Shown here piece by piece: positions 53,820-63,101 of a stretch of 64,000 nt of DNA; position 1 is the stretch's first letter, and every line of letters starts with the position of its first letter. The notes under the pieces were generated by a model that was given only the letters and a program-made list of their open reading frames with translations, did not search any database and was not told the DNA's origin. Source of the stretch: Microbacterium hydrocarbonoxydans (GTDB lineage Bacteria > Actinomycetota > Actinomycetes > Actinomycetales > Microbacteriaceae); assembly GCF_000956475.1 (NCBI RefSeq), contig NZ_JYJB01000010.1, forward strand, positions 186,001-250,000, written 5' to 3'. A program made the position numbers and the translations under genes.

Positions 53820-55673
53820 ATGTCACCACGCGCCCTCACACCTCTTCAGCCTGCCGCGACGCCCGCTGAACAGATCCGCAACTTCTGCATCATCGCTCAC
53901 ATCGATCACGGCAAGTCGACCCTCGCCGACCGCATGCTCCAGATCACGGGGGTGGTCGCGGACCGCGACATGCGCGCTCAGTACCTGGATCGCATGGACA
54001 TCGAGCGGGAGCGCGGCATCACGATCAAGAGCCAGGCGGTGCGGATGCCGTGGGAGATCGACGGCGAGACCTTCGCACTCAACATGATCGACACCCCCGG
54101 GCACGTCGACTTCACATATGAGGTCTCGCGGTCCCTCGCCGCGTGCGAGGGCGCCATCCTCCTCGTCGACGCGGCACAGGGGATCGAGGCCCAGACCCTC
54201 GCGAACCTCTACCTCGCCCTCGAGAACGATCTGCACATCATCCCCGTGCTGAACAAGATCGATCTGCCGGCCGCAGACCCCGAGAAGTACGCGAAGGAGC
54301 TCGCCTCGCTCATCGGCGGCAAGCCCGAGGATGTGCTGCGCGTGTCGGGAAAGACCGGCGTCGGCGTCGAGGCGCTCCTCGACCGCCTGGTGCAGGAGAT
54401 CCCGGCGCCGAAGGGCGATGTGGATGCTCCGGCGCGCGCCATGATCTTCGACTCGGTCTACGACGCCTACCGCGGCGTCGTCACGTATGTGCGTATGATC
54501 GACGGCTCGCTGTCGCCGCGCGAGCGCATCCAGATGATGTCGACGGGTGCGACTCACGAGCTCATCGAGATCGGTGTGTCGAGCCCGGAGCCGATCCCGA
54601 GCAAGGGGCTCGGCGTCGGAGAGGTGGGCTACCTCATCACGGGCGTGAAGGACGTGCGCCTGTCGAAGGTGGGCGACACGGTCACCGCCGCCCGCAAGCC
54701 CGCATCCGCCGCCCTCCCTGGGTACACCGATCCCAAGCCGATGGTCTTCTCGGGCATCTACCCGATCGACGGCAGCGACTATGCCGAGCTGCGCGAAGCG
54801 CTCGACAAGCTCAAGCTCTCGGACGCCTCGCTGCAGTACGAGCCGGAGACCTCGGTGGCGCTGGGCTTCGGCTTCCGCTGCGGGTTCCTGGGGCTGCTGC
54901 ACCTCGAGATCATCACCGAACGCCTGTCGCGCGAGTTCGGCCTCGACCTCATCACGACCGCCCCGAGCGTGATCTACGAGGTGCTCACGAGCGACACGGG
55001 CGAGACCGTCACCGTCACGAACCCGAGCGAGTACCCGGACGGGCGCATCGGCTCGGTCTCGGAGCCCATGGTGAAGACCGCGATCCTGCTGCCGAAGGAC
55101 TACGTCGGCACCGTGATGGAGCTGTGCCAGTCGCGCCGAGGCACCCTCCTGGGCATGGAGTACTTCTCCGAGGAGCGCGTCGAGCTGCGATACAACATGC
55201 CCCTCGGCGAGATCGTGTTCGACTTCTTCGACCAGCTGAAGTCGAAGACGCAGGGCTACGCGTCGCTCGACTACGAGCCCTCAGGTTCGCAGGAGGCCGA
55301 CCTGGTCAAGGTCGACATCCTGCTGCAGGGCGAGAAGGTCGACGCCTTCAGCTCGATCGTGCACCGTGACAAGGCCTACGCCTACGGCACCATGATGGCC
55401 GAGCGGCTGCGAAAGCTCATCCCTCGCCAGCAGTTCGAGGTGCCCATCCAGGCGGCGATCGGCGCGCGCATCATCGCCCGCGAGACGATCCGCGCGATCC
55501 GCAAGGACGTGCTCGCGAAGTGCTACGGCGGTGACATCACCCGAAAGCGCAAGCTCCTCGAGAAGCAGAAAGAGGGCAAGAAGCGCATGAAGATGGTCGG
55601 CCGCGTCGAGGTGCCCCAGGAGGCGTTCATCGCCGCGCTCTCGGGCGATGTCGAGGGCAAGGACAAGAAGTAG
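53820..55673 (+). CDS. lepA: translation elongation factor 4 (LepA)
   Basis: A 617-residue translational GTPase. The P-loop AHIDHGKST is near residue 26, G2 [10 protein letters not shown] near 60, DTPGHVDF near 88, and NKID near 141. The LepA-specific C-terminal domain ends [20 protein letters not shown]. It back-translocates or remodels stalled ribosomes. TAGAAT at 53805-53810 is the probable -10 box, 9 bases from the ATG, leaving at most a very short leader. It heads the conserved cluster to ybeY. Confidence 0.97.
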   Translation: MSPRALTPLQPAATPAEQIRNFCIIAHIDHGKSTLADRMLQITGVVADRDMRAQYLDRMDIERERGITIKSQAVRMPWEIDGETFALNMIDTPGHVDFTYEVSRSLAACEGAILLVDAAQGIEAQTLANLYLALENDLHIIPVLNKIDLPAADPEKYAKELASLIGGKPEDVLRVSGKTGVGVEALLDRLVQEIPAPKGDVDAPARAMIFDSVYDAYRGVVTYVRMIDGSLSPRERIQMMSTGATHELIEIGVSSPEPIPSKGLGVGEVGYLITGVKDVRLSKVGDTVTAARKPASAALPGYTDPKPMVFSGIYPIDGSDYAELREALDKLKLSDASLQYEPETSVALGFGFRCGFLGLLHLEIITERLSREFGLDLITTAPSVIYEVLTSDTGETVTVTNPSEYPDGRIGSVSEPMVKTAILLPKDYVGTVMELCQSRRGTLLGMEYFSEERVELRYNMPLGEIVFDFFDQLKSKTQGYASLDYEPSGSQEADLVKVDILLQGEKVDAFSSIVHRDKAYAYGTMMAERLRKLIPRQQFEVPIQAAIGARIIARETIRAIRKDVLAKCYGGDITRKRKLLEKQKEGKKRMKMVGRVEVPQEAFIAALSGDVEGKDKK

Positions 55674-55675
55674 CG

Positions 55676-56173
55676 ATGCCGCGCCCCGCGTACGAACGGG
55701 GGATGACACGTCATCCGCTGGACGTCGTGCCCTCGGGGCTGCGCGGATCCGAGCGCTCTGTCGCAGTACCGCCCGCGGCGCGCCCGGCGGTCGCGGCGCT
55801 GGTGAGCTCGTGGGAGTTCAAACGGCGCGCCGGCTTCGAGGTTCCGGGCGAGCGCCCTTCGCCCGGCGTGGAGGGCACTCTCGCGAAGCGGCTCCTCGGC
55901 ATCCGCTTCGCCGAGCCCGTGCGCGTGGTGTGGGCGGAGGCGAGCGGCTTCGGCTATGAGACCCGTCCCGGCCATCCGATCTACGGCGAGGAATCCCTCG
56001 TGCTCGGCGACGATGGCGTCTTCACCGCCCGCTCGGTCTCGCGCCCAGCCACCTGGAAGTGGCGTCTCCTGACGCCCGTGCTCCGGATGCTGCAGCATCG
56101 GGTGTTCGGTTCGTACATCCGCATCGTCGAGGACGAGATCCGTCGGGCGACGGCCGCGACGGAGGATCGCTGA
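55676..56173 (+). CDS. DUF1990 family protein (first of two)
   Basis: A 165-residue protein with the DUF1990 core: a central FGYETRPGHPIYGEESLVL segment and a final FSRPA-like VSRPATWKWRLLTPVLRMLQ helix. Structure-based predictions place the family in a lipocalin/START-like fold. Function unknown. It begins 2 bases after the lepA stop, so it is co-transcribed. The stop codon overlaps a short word (TGAGCCCGTCGAAG) seen also at 15137. Confidence 0.8.
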   Translation: MPRPAYERGMTRHPLDVVPSGLRGSERSVAVPPAARPAVAALVSSWEFKRRAGFEVPGERPSPGVEGTLAKRLLGIRFAEPVRVVWAEASGFGYETRPGHPIYGEESLVLGDDGVFTARSVSRPATWKWRLLTPVLRMLQHRVFGSYIRIVEDEIRRATAATEDR

Positions 56174-56290
56174 GCCCGTCGAAGCGTCCGGGTCGACACG
56201 GTCGGGCGGGCGCAGGCGCCCAGGGGCCGATGTGTCGTCGCACGGCGCGTAGGGGTGATCACTCAGCTGAGCCGAAGTAGGGTGGAGATC

Positions 56291-56944
56291 ATGCGGCGCG
56301 GGACTTTCCGAGACGACACGGTGGACTATGCGGCCGTGGGTGCGACTCATGCCCCTGATCTGATGCAGTATCCGCCGGAGCGCAGCATCCCTGCTGAGCA
56401 GTCGTGGCGCATCGGCAGCGGGGCGGAGCGCTTCCAGTCCGCCGGCGAGTCGCTGCTCACCTGGACCGCTCAGCGTGCGGCAGGCCTCAGCATCGAAGAT
56501 GTGCGGCCGGCATCCGGTCCTGCGTATGCCGGCGTGAGCTTCGACGCGGAGGGCAACCCGATCGCCCCGAGCCGGCGCGACGTCGAGCAGCGCTTCGACG
56601 CAGAAGGCACGCCCTTCGTCGGGCCCGGCATGACGCTCAAGCTGCACGGTCATGTCGCCGGCATGCGGGCGGACGCCGAGCTCCGCGTGATCTCGGTCAC
56701 CGAGGAGAAGCGCCGGATCGGCTTCGTGCTCGGCACGGTCGGCGGGTCGGTCGTCAGCGGCGAGGAGTCGTTCGACATCGACTGGCGCGAGGACAACGAC
56801 GAGGTGTGGTTCACCGTGCGGGCGTTCGACGCCCCGAACTCCCTGCTGTACCGGCTGCTGCCGACCCTTGTGAAGCGTCGCCGCAAGGAGCTGTTCGCCC
56901 GCTATCTGCGCGCGATCTCGCCCCTGTACGCGACCCCCGTGTGA
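56291..56944 (+). CDS. DUF1990 family protein (second of two)
   Basis: A 217-residue protein with the same domain type: AVGATHAPDLMQYPPE near the N-terminus, and IGFVLGTVGGSVVSGEESF near residue 140. ATG 56291 is used rather than 56255 because the conserved part begins there and TAGGGT lies 7 bases upstream. Its TGA shares one base with the hemW start codon. Together with the preceding gene it forms a diverged tandem pair. Confidence 0.78.
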   Translation: MRRGTFRDDTVDYAAVGATHAPDLMQYPPERSIPAEQSWRIGSGAERFQSAGESLLTWTAQRAAGLSIEDVRPASGPAYAGVSFDAEGNPIAPSRRDVEQRFDAEGTPFVGPGMTLKLHGHVAGMRADAELRVISVTEEKRRIGFVLGTVGGSVVSGEESFDIDWREDNDEVWFTVRAFDAPNSLLYRLLPTLVKRRRKELFARYLRAISPLYATPV

Positions 56945-58182
56945 TGGCGGGTCCTCTTCCTCTCGGCGACCCCGCCCCTGTCGACGGCAGACTCCCGGCC
57001 GACCTCCCGATCGACCCGGCCGTGCCGTTCTCCGCATACCTGCACGTGCCGTTCTGCCGCGTGCGCTGCGGCTATTGCGACTTCAACACGTACACCTCGG
57101 GTGAGCTGCGAGGAGCGAAGCAGGAGGACTACGCCACGACGCTGATCTCCGAGATCGCGATCGCCGAGCGGGCGCTCGGTGAGGCGGGCGCGCTTCGCCC
57201 GATGGATACCGTCTTCTTCGGCGGCGGGACGCCGACCCTGCTGCCCGCGGGCGACCTGGCCAGGATGCTCGACGCCGCAGCATCCGCCTTCGGTCTCGCC
57301 GAGGGCGCCGAGGTGACGGTGGAAGCCAACCCCGACACGGTGACTCCGGGTGTCGTGCGAACGCTGGCGGACGCCGGTGTCACGCGACTCTCGATCGGGA
57401 TGCAGTCGGCCGTGCCTCACGTGCTCTCCGCGCTCGATCGCACTCATCGCCCCGAGAACGTGCAGACCGCCGTCGCCGCGGCCAAGGACGCCGGTCTCGC
57501 GGTGAGCGTCGATCTCATCTACGGCGCTCCGGGGGAGTCGCTCGGGGACTGGGAGCGGTCGCTGGACGCGGCTCTCGAACTCGACTCCGACCACATCTCC
57601 GCGTACGCGCTGATCATCGAGGACGGCACGAAGCTCGCGCGGCAGATCCGCCGCGGCGAAGTGCCGACCCCCGACGACGATCTGCAGGCGGACATGTACG
57701 AGCTCGCCGATTCGCGTCTCGCCGCGGCCGGGTTCGAATGGTACGAGGTCAGCAACTGGGCGCGCTCATCGGCCGGCTCAGGGAGCCGGCAGGACAATCG
57801 CTCGCGGCACAATCTGGCGTACTGGCGCGGCAGCGACTGGTGGGGCTTCGGGCCCGGTGCTCACAGCCACGTCGCGGGTCTGCGCTGGTGGAACGTCAAG
57901 CACCCCGCCGCTTACGCGCAGCGCCTCGCCACCTCCGAGTCGCCCGCCGCCGGTACCGAGCGCCCGGGTGAGGAGGCGCGGATGCTGGAGCGCGTGCTCC
58001 TGCTGAGCCGACTCGCCGAGGGCATCGCGGTCGAAGACCTGCCCGCGGGCAACCGCTCGCGGGTCGCCGGCCTGATCGCCGATGGCCTGGTCGATCCGGC
58101 ATCCGCTCTCGGTGGACGAGTGCGCCTGACCCTGCGCGGCCGGCTGCTCGCGGATGCCGTGGTGCGTGCACTGACCGACTGA
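56944..58182 (+). CDS. hemW: radical SAM heme chaperone HemW
   Basis: A 412-residue coproporphyrinogen-oxidase-like radical SAM protein. The iron-sulfur motif C38-x3-C42-x2-C45 (CRVRCGYC), VFFGGGTPTLLP, and the HemW-type C-terminal winged helix are present. HemW delivers heme to apoproteins rather than oxidising coproporphyrinogen. Position between lepA and hrcA is the standard Gram-positive order for hemW. ATG 56944 overlaps the previous stop by one base. Confidence 0.94.
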   Translation: MAGPLPLGDPAPVDGRLPADLPIDPAVPFSAYLHVPFCRVRCGYCDFNTYTSGELRGAKQEDYATTLISEIAIAERALGEAGALRPMDTVFFGGGTPTLLPAGDLARMLDAAASAFGLAEGAEVTVEANPDTVTPGVVRTLADAGVTRLSIGMQSAVPHVLSALDRTHRPENVQTAVAAAKDAGLAVSVDLIYGAPGESLGDWERSLDAALELDSDHISAYALIIEDGTKLARQIRRGEVPTPDDDLQADMYELADSRLAAAGFEWYEVSNWARSSAGSGSRQDNRSRHNLAYWRGSDWWGFGPGAHSHVAGLRWWNVKHPAAYAQRLATSESPAAGTERPGEEARMLERVLLLSRLAEGIAVEDLPAGNRSRVAGLIADGLVDPASALGGRVRLTLRGRLLADAVVRALTD

Positions 58183-58245
58183 AGGCGCACCCGGTCGCCG
58201 TCGCGGGTCCGCTCATGAGCTGCTTTCCAGACGCACGCGTTAGGA

Positions 58246-58272
58246 TTGGCACTCTAGGTGTCGGAGTGCCAG
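58246..58272. promoter_or_regulatory. CIRCE operator upstream of hrcA
   Basis: TTGGCACTC-N9-GAGTGCCAG, matching the CIRCE consensus TTAGCACTC-N9-GAGTGCTAA at 15 of 18 positions. TAGGAT at 58241-58246 is the likely -10 box, so HrcA bound here would block its own promoter. Confidence 0.93.
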
Positions 58273-58285
58273 ACGGGAGGATGCG

Positions 58286-59314
58286 ATGGTCACCGAGCGA
58301 GGCCTTCAGGTGCTGCGCGCGATCGTGCAGGACTACGTAGAGACGCACGAACCCGTCGGAAGCCGATCGATCGTGGACCGGTACGCGTTCGGAGTGTCGG
58401 CCGCCACGATCCGCAACGACATGGCGCAGCTCGAGGACGAGGAGCTCATCACCGCACCGCACACGTCGTCCGGCCGCGTGCCCACAGACAAGGGCTACCG
58501 CGTGTTCGTCAACCACCTCGCTCAGCTGCGCCCGCTGACCGTGGCGCAGCGCACGGCCATCGAGTCGTTCCTCACCGACCCGGCCGACCTCGACGACCTG
58601 ATGGCGCGCACCGTGCGGGTGCTGACGCAGCTCACCGGCCAGGTGGCGCTCGCGCAGTACCCGTCCTTCGCCCGCGCCCACGTGACGCACATCGAACTCG
58701 TTCTCCTGGCTCCGAACCGCATGCTGATCGTCCTGGTGACGGATGCTGGTGGCGTGTCGCAGCGGGTGACGGCACTTCCCGAGATGGTCGACGAGACCGA
58801 TCTCGCCGTGCTGCGGGCTCGGCTGTCGGCGCTCATCACGGGGCAGGCCGTGAGCGAGGCCGCCGAGCGCCTCCAGTCACTCCTCGACGACGGCGGGACG
58901 ACGGATGCCGTGCTGCGCACGCTGTCGAGCGTCGTGATCGACGAGCTGGGCGAGTTCCGGCAGGAGCGCCTGGTCATGGCGGGTGCGGCGACGCTGGCGC
59001 GTCGCGGCCAGGACTTCCGGGGCAGCATCCACCCCCTGCTCGAGGCGATCGAGGAGCAGGTGACGCTGCTGCGGCTGATGAGCGAGATGGAAGCCGACGC
59101 GCACGGGCTGTCGGCGAGCATCGGCACCGAGAACGCACCCTTCGGGCTCGGAGAGGCCTCCATCGTCGCGAGCGACTACGCGGCCCCCGGCGGCACCGCG
59201 CGGGTCGGCGTGATGGGGCCTACGCGCATGGACTACCCGAGCAATCTCGCGGCGGCGCGGGCTGTGGCCCGCTACCTGTCGCGGATGCTCGACGAAGACG
59301 AGGCGAGCCGCTGA
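58286..59314 (+). CDS. hrcA: heat-inducible transcription repressor HrcA
   Basis: A 342-residue repressor with an N-terminal winged helix (AIVQDYVETHEPVGSRSIVD, then FGVSAATIRNDMAQLEDE) and a C-terminal GAF-like dimer domain ending SNLAAARAVARYLSRML. It binds CIRCE and needs GroEL for activity. GGGAGG lies 5 bases before the ATG. CIRCE directly upstream shows autoregulation, and dnaJ follows after 36 bases, so both should be heat-inducible together. Confidence 0.97.
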   Translation: MVTERGLQVLRAIVQDYVETHEPVGSRSIVDRYAFGVSAATIRNDMAQLEDEELITAPHTSSGRVPTDKGYRVFVNHLAQLRPLTVAQRTAIESFLTDPADLDDLMARTVRVLTQLTGQVALAQYPSFARAHVTHIELVLLAPNRMLIVLVTDAGGVSQRVTALPEMVDETDLAVLRARLSALITGQAVSEAAERLQSLLDDGGTTDAVLRTLSSVVIDELGEFRQERLVMAGAATLARRGQDFRGSIHPLLEAIEEQVTLLRLMSEMEADAHGLSASIGTENAPFGLGEASIVASDYAAPGGTARVGVMGPTRMDYPSNLAAARAVARYLSRMLDEDEASR

Positions 59315-59350
59315 CGCGGCGCGCACGAAGACACACGCAGAAAGGCGATC

Positions 59351-60460
59351 GTGGCTGACCACTATGAGGTTCTCGGGGTGTCCCGGGACGCTTCCCTCGA
59401 CGAGATCAAGAAGGCCTATCGGCGGCTCGCCCGCCAGCTGCACCCGGACGTGAACCCCGGGGACGATGCCGCCGAGCAGTTCAAGCTCGTGACGCACGCC
59501 TACGACGTGCTCAGCGACGAGGATTCGCGGCGCCGCTACGACATGGGCGGCGGCGACGGCGCACAGGGCAACTTCGGCGGTTTCGGCGGGTTCGGCGACA
59601 TCTTCGAGACGTTCTTCGGAGCGTCTCAGGGAGGCCGTGCTCGGCCGAGATCGCGTCGCGAACGCGGCCAGGACGCGCTCGTGCGCGTGACGCTCGAACT
59701 CGGCGACGTCGTGTTCGGCGCCCACCGGGACATCGAGGTCGACACCGCCGTGCTGTGCGAGACCTGTCAGGGATCGTGCTGCCAGGAGGGCACCTCGCCC
59801 GTCACGTGCGACATCTGCGGAGGCTCCGGTCACGTCCAGCGCCAGGTGCGGAGCCTCCTGGGCAACGTCGTCACCTCCCAGCCCTGCGGCACCTGCGAGG
59901 GCTACGGCACCACCATCCCGTACCCGTGCGGAACGTGCGCGGGCCAGGGGCGGGTTCGCTCGCGTCGCACCGTGTCTCTCGACATCCCCGCGGGTGTCGA
60001 GACCGGTCTGCGTCTGCAGCTGCCAGGATCCGGCGAGGTCGGCAAGGCGGGCGGCCCCAACGGCGATCTCTACGTCGAGGTCACGGTCGAGCCGCACCCC
60101 GCGTTCAGCCGCGACGGCGACGACCTGCTCGCGACCCTCGAGGTGTCGATGACCGACGCGATCCTCGGCACCGAGACCACCATCCAGGGTCTCGACGGCG
60201 AGGTCGACCTCGAGATCCGCTCCGGCGTGCAATCGGGAGACGTGCTCACCATCAAGGGCAGGGGGATCACGCCTCTGCGCGGCAGCCAGCGCGGCGATCT
60301 GCGCGTCGGCGTGCAGGTCGTCACGCCGACCAGGCTCGATTCGGCGCAGCGCAAGCTCATCGAGGACTTCGCGAAGAAGGCGAAGGCCCCGGCTCCTCAG
60401 CTGGCCCAGTTCCAGCAGGGGCTGTTCTCCAAGCTGCGCGACCGCTTCCGCTCGCACTGA
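59351..60460 (+). CDS. dnaJ: chaperone DnaJ (DnaJ2 type)
   Basis: A 369-residue DnaJ with the J-domain HPD at residues 31-33, a Gly/Phe-rich linker ([14 protein letters not shown]), four zinc-binding CxxC repeats (about 135-200) and two beta-sandwich domains. The first repeat reads CETCQGSCC instead of CxxCxGxG, as in other actinobacterial DnaJ2 proteins, so I do not regard it as a defect. It stimulates DnaK ATPase and is co-regulated with hrcA. GTG start with AAAGGCGA upstream. Confidence 0.96.
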   Translation: MADHYEVLGVSRDASLDEIKKAYRRLARQLHPDVNPGDDAAEQFKLVTHAYDVLSDEDSRRRYDMGGGDGAQGNFGGFGGFGDIFETFFGASQGGRARPRSRRERGQDALVRVTLELGDVVFGAHRDIEVDTAVLCETCQGSCCQEGTSPVTCDICGGSGHVQRQVRSLLGNVVTSQPCGTCEGYGTTIPYPCGTCAGQGRVRSRRTVSLDIPAGVETGLRLQLPGSGEVGKAGGPNGDLYVEVTVEPHPAFSRDGDDLLATLEVSMTDAILGTETTIQGLDGEVDLEIRSGVQSGDVLTIKGRGITPLRGSQRGDLRVGVQVVTPTRLDSAQRKLIEDFAKKAKAPAPQLAQFQQGLFSKLRDRFRSH

Positions 60461-60462
60461 TC

Positions 60463-61191
60463 ATGGCTCTGCACTTCCTGGTCGAATCCGCGACGGATGC
60501 CGTCGAAGGCGGCGTCGTGTCGCTGACAGGCGCCGAGGCCAAGCACGCGGCCGTGGTGCGGCGCCTGCGCGTCGGCGAGGCCGTGACCGTCGGCGACGGT
60601 CGCGGAGTGTGGCTCACCGGCGTCGCAGAGGAGGTGACCCCGGCGCGCGTGGACGTGCGCATCCTGGAGCGGGTCGTGCACGAGGCCCCGACGCCGCGGG
60701 TCGTGCTCATCCAGGCGCTCGCCAAGGGCGATCGCGATGAGCTCGCCGTGCAGGCGGCGTGCGAACTCGGCGTGGACGAGATCGTGCCGTGGCAGGCGAG
60801 CCGCAGCGTGTCGCGCTGGGAGGGCGCCAAGGCGGTCAAGGGTCGTGAGCGCTGGGCGACGATCGTGCGCGAGGCCGCGAAGCAGGCGCACCGGACGTGG
60901 GTCCCTGAGGTGGCTCCGCCCGTATCGACCGCGCAGCTGGCCGAGCGCGCAGCGGATCAGCGGATGCTGCTGCTCGACCCCACGGCATCCACCAGGCTGT
61001 CCTCCCTGGAGCCGGACGGTCGCGACATCGTCCTGGTGGTGGGCCCTGAGGGCGGGATCTCTCCGGACGAGCTCGAGCGACTCGAGAATGCCGGTGCCGA
61101 GCGCATGCTCCTGGGAGACACCGTGCTGCGCACGTCGACCGCGGGTCCCGCGGCGATCGCCGTGCTCTCGGCGGCGCTCGGCCGCTGGTGA
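60463..61191 (+). CDS. rsmE: 16S rRNA (uracil1498-N3)-methyltransferase RsmE
   Basis: A 242-residue SPOUT-class methyltransferase. The PUA-like N-terminal part contains GAEAKHAAVVRRLRVGE. The knotted SAM-binding C-terminus has VVGPEGGIS near residue 192 and LLGDTVLRTSTAGPAAI. It methylates U1498 of 16S rRNA. ATG 60463 follows the dnaJ stop by 2 bases, as in most Gram-positive genomes. Confidence 0.93.
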   Translation: MALHFLVESATDAVEGGVVSLTGAEAKHAAVVRRLRVGEAVTVGDGRGVWLTGVAEEVTPARVDVRILERVVHEAPTPRVVLIQALAKGDRDELAVQAACELGVDEIVPWQASRSVSRWEGAKAVKGRERWATIVREAAKQAHRTWVPEVAPPVSTAQLAERAADQRMLLLDPTASTRLSSLEPDGRDIVLVVGPEGGISPDELERLENAGAERMLLGDTVLRTSTAGPAAIAVLSAALGRW

Positions 61192-61202
61192 CGCGCCCTC
61201 AC

Positions 61203-61208
61203 TAGACT
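61203..61208 (+). promoter_or_regulatory. -10 box, leaderless pattern (HIT gene)
   Basis: TAGACT 7 bases before ATG 61216. Confidence 0.55.
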
Positions 61209-61215
61209 GAGACGC

Positions 61216-61563
61216 ATGGCCGAGCCTTCGATCTTCACGCGCATCCTCACCGGCGACATCCCGGGAGAGATCCTCCTGGAGACCGAGCGGATCTTCGCGA
61301 TTCGCGACATCAACCCGCAGGCGCCCCTGCACGTCCTGGTCATCCCTAAGACCGAGCAGTACCGCGACGTGACCGAGCTCGCGGCCGGTGACCCCGGCCT
61401 GCTCGCCGAGATCGTCGAGGTCGCCAAGCGGCTCGCAGACGAGCACGCGAACGGCGAGTACCGCCTGATCTTCAACAACGGCGCGAGCGCCGCCCAGTCC
61501 GTCTTCCACGTGCACGCCCATGTGCTCGGCAACTTCGAGGAGAACAAGCTCGTTGGCTTCTGA
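61216..61563 (+). CDS. HIT family nucleotide hydrolase (HinT-like)
   Basis: A 115-residue protein with FTRILTGDIPGEILLETE at the start and the histidine triad HVHAH at about residues 98-102. Such enzymes hydrolyse purine nucleoside phosphoramidates. TAGACT lies 7 bases before the ATG (probably leaderless). Its 3' end overlaps the phoH-like start by 11 bases. Confidence 0.92.
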   Translation: MAEPSIFTRILTGDIPGEILLETERIFAIRDINPQAPLHVLVIPKTEQYRDVTELAAGDPGLLAEIVEVAKRLADEHANGEYRLIFNNGASAAQSVFHVHAHVLGNFEENKLVGF

Positions 61564-62626
61564 CGACACCACCGAACGGATCTACGCCGACGGCGTGGCC
61601 ATGGTCCAGCTGCTCGGCCCGCAGGACCGGCTGCTGCGGATGCTCGAGAAGGAGCACCCCGATGTGCAGGTCCTCGTGCGGGGCAACGAGATCACGCTGA
61701 CCGGCGAGGCGGATGCCGTGGCTGCCGCGAAGCGGCTGGTCGACGAGCTTCTCACCATGACGAGGAACGGGCACGATCTGGCGCCGAGCGACGTCTCGAG
61801 CTCCGCCCAGATGCTGCGCCGCGACGGCGGCCCCCGCCCGAGCGAGGTGCTCGGCGAGGCGATCCTCTCCACCCGCGGCAAGGTGATCCGGCCCAAGACC
61901 CTCGGCCAGAAGGAGTACGTCGACGCGATCGAGGAGAACACGATCGTCTTCGGCATCGGCCCCGCCGGCACCGGCAAGACCTATCTCGCGATGGCGAAGG
62001 CCGTACAGGCCCTGCAGCGCAAAGAGGTCACGCGCATCATCCTCACGCGTCCCGCCGTCGAGGCGGGGGAGCGGCTCGGGTTCCTCCCCGGCACGCTGAC
62101 CGACAAGATCGACCCGTACCTGCGGCCGCTCTACGACGCTCTCAACGAGATGATGGACCCGGAGATCGTGCCCCGTCTGATGGCCACGGGCACGATCGAG
62201 GTCGCCCCGCTCGCCTACATGCGCGGCCGCACCCTCAACGATTCGTTCGTGGTGCTCGACGAAGCGCAGAACACCACGCCGGAGCAGATGAAGATGTTCC
62301 TCACGCGTCTCGGGTTCGGCACGAAGATGGTCGTCACCGGCGACATCACGCAGGTCGACCTGCCGCAGGGATCGTCGGGCCTGCGCCTGGTGACGCGCGT
62401 GCTCAGCGACATCGACGACATCCACTTCTCGCGCCTGACGAGCGAGGACGTCGTGCGGCACTCGCTGGTCGGACGCATCGTCGACGCGTACAGCGAGTAC
62501 GACGAGAAGCGCACGGCGCAGCGGTTCGAGCGCGAGCAGGCGGCGGAGTTGGCGAACCGCGCCGAGCGGCGGGGCGCACAGCGCCCCGGACCCAGAGACC
62601 GGATGCCGAAACGAGGCCTCTCCTGA
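61553..62626 (+). CDS. PhoH-like ATPase (YbeZ)
   Basis: A 357-residue protein. An N-terminal KH-like segment ([15 protein letters not shown]) precedes the PhoH P-loop ATPase, with [11 protein letters not shown] near residue 137 and Walker [14 protein letters not shown]. It is thought to work with YbeY in 16S rRNA maturation. I choose TTG 61553, with GAGGAG 10 bases upstream. The start lies inside the end of the HIT gene, as in other actinobacteria. Confidence 0.93.
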   Translation: MASDDTTERIYADGVAMVQLLGPQDRLLRMLEKEHPDVQVLVRGNEITLTGEADAVAAAKRLVDELLTMTRNGHDLAPSDVSSSAQMLRRDGGPRPSEVLGEAILSTRGKVIRPKTLGQKEYVDAIEENTIVFGIGPAGTGKTYLAMAKAVQALQRKEVTRIILTRPAVEAGERLGFLPGTLTDKIDPYLRPLYDALNEMMDPEIVPRLMATGTIEVAPLAYMRGRTLNDSFVVLDEAQNTTPEQMKMFLTRLGFGTKMVVTGDITQVDLPQGSSGLRLVTRVLSDIDDIHFSRLTSEDVVRHSLVGRIVDAYSEYDEKRTAQRFEREQAAELANRAERRGAQRPGPRDRMPKRGLS

Positions 62627-62642
62627 TGAAACGAGCACAGGC

Positions 62643-63101
62643 ATGATCGAGATCAACAACGAGTCGGCGATCGACGTCGACGAGACCGTGCTGCAGCGAC
62701 TCACCGACTTCAACCTGGCGCAGCTGCATGTCAGCCCGGACGCCGAGGTGGCGATCGTGCTCGTCGACGAGGGCGCGATGGAGGCTCTGCACGTGCAGTG
62801 GATGGACGAGCCGGGCCCGACGGACGTGCTCAGCTTCCCGATGGACGAGCTGCGCCCCGGCACCGAGGACCGGCCGACCGCCCCCGGCCTGCTCGGAGAC
62901 ATCGTGCTGTGCCCGCAGGTCGCCGAGACGCAGGCGCAGGCCGCGGGTCACACCCTCATGGACGAGCTGATCCTGCTCACGACCCACGGACTGCTGCATC
63001 TGCTCGGCTTCGATCATGCCGAGCCCGACGAGGAGCGTGAGATGTTCGGCCTGCAGAAGGAGCTCATCCAGGGCTTCGCGGCGGCTGAACGCCGACGATG
63101 A
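62643..63101 (+). CDS. ybeY: endoribonuclease YbeY
   Basis: A 152-residue metalloprotein with the zinc motif [11 protein letters not shown] (H-x3-H-x5-H) near residues 116-126 and DVLSFPMDE near 62. It processes 16S rRNA 3' ends and degrades defective ribosomes. It follows the phoH-like gene by 16 bases and overlaps the next gene by 4 bases. Confidence 0.95.
   Translation: MIEINNESAIDVDETVLQRLTDFNLAQLHVSPDAEVAIVLVDEGAMEALHVQWMDEPGPTDVLSFPMDELRPGTEDRPTAPGLLGDIVLCPQVAETQAQAAGHTLMDELILLTTHGLLHLLGFDHAEPDEEREMFGLQKELIQGFAAAERRR

Noticed and set aside
56944..58182. Oxygen-independent coproporphyrinogen III oxidase (HemN)
   Set aside because: Length, the C-x3-C-x2-C motif without the extra HemN cysteine, and synteny with lepA/hrcA indicate HemW.
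59755..59800. Damaged zinc finger in DnaJ (CQGSCC instead of CxGxG)
   Set aside because: The same variant is usual in actinobacterial DnaJ2 proteins, and all expected cysteines are present.
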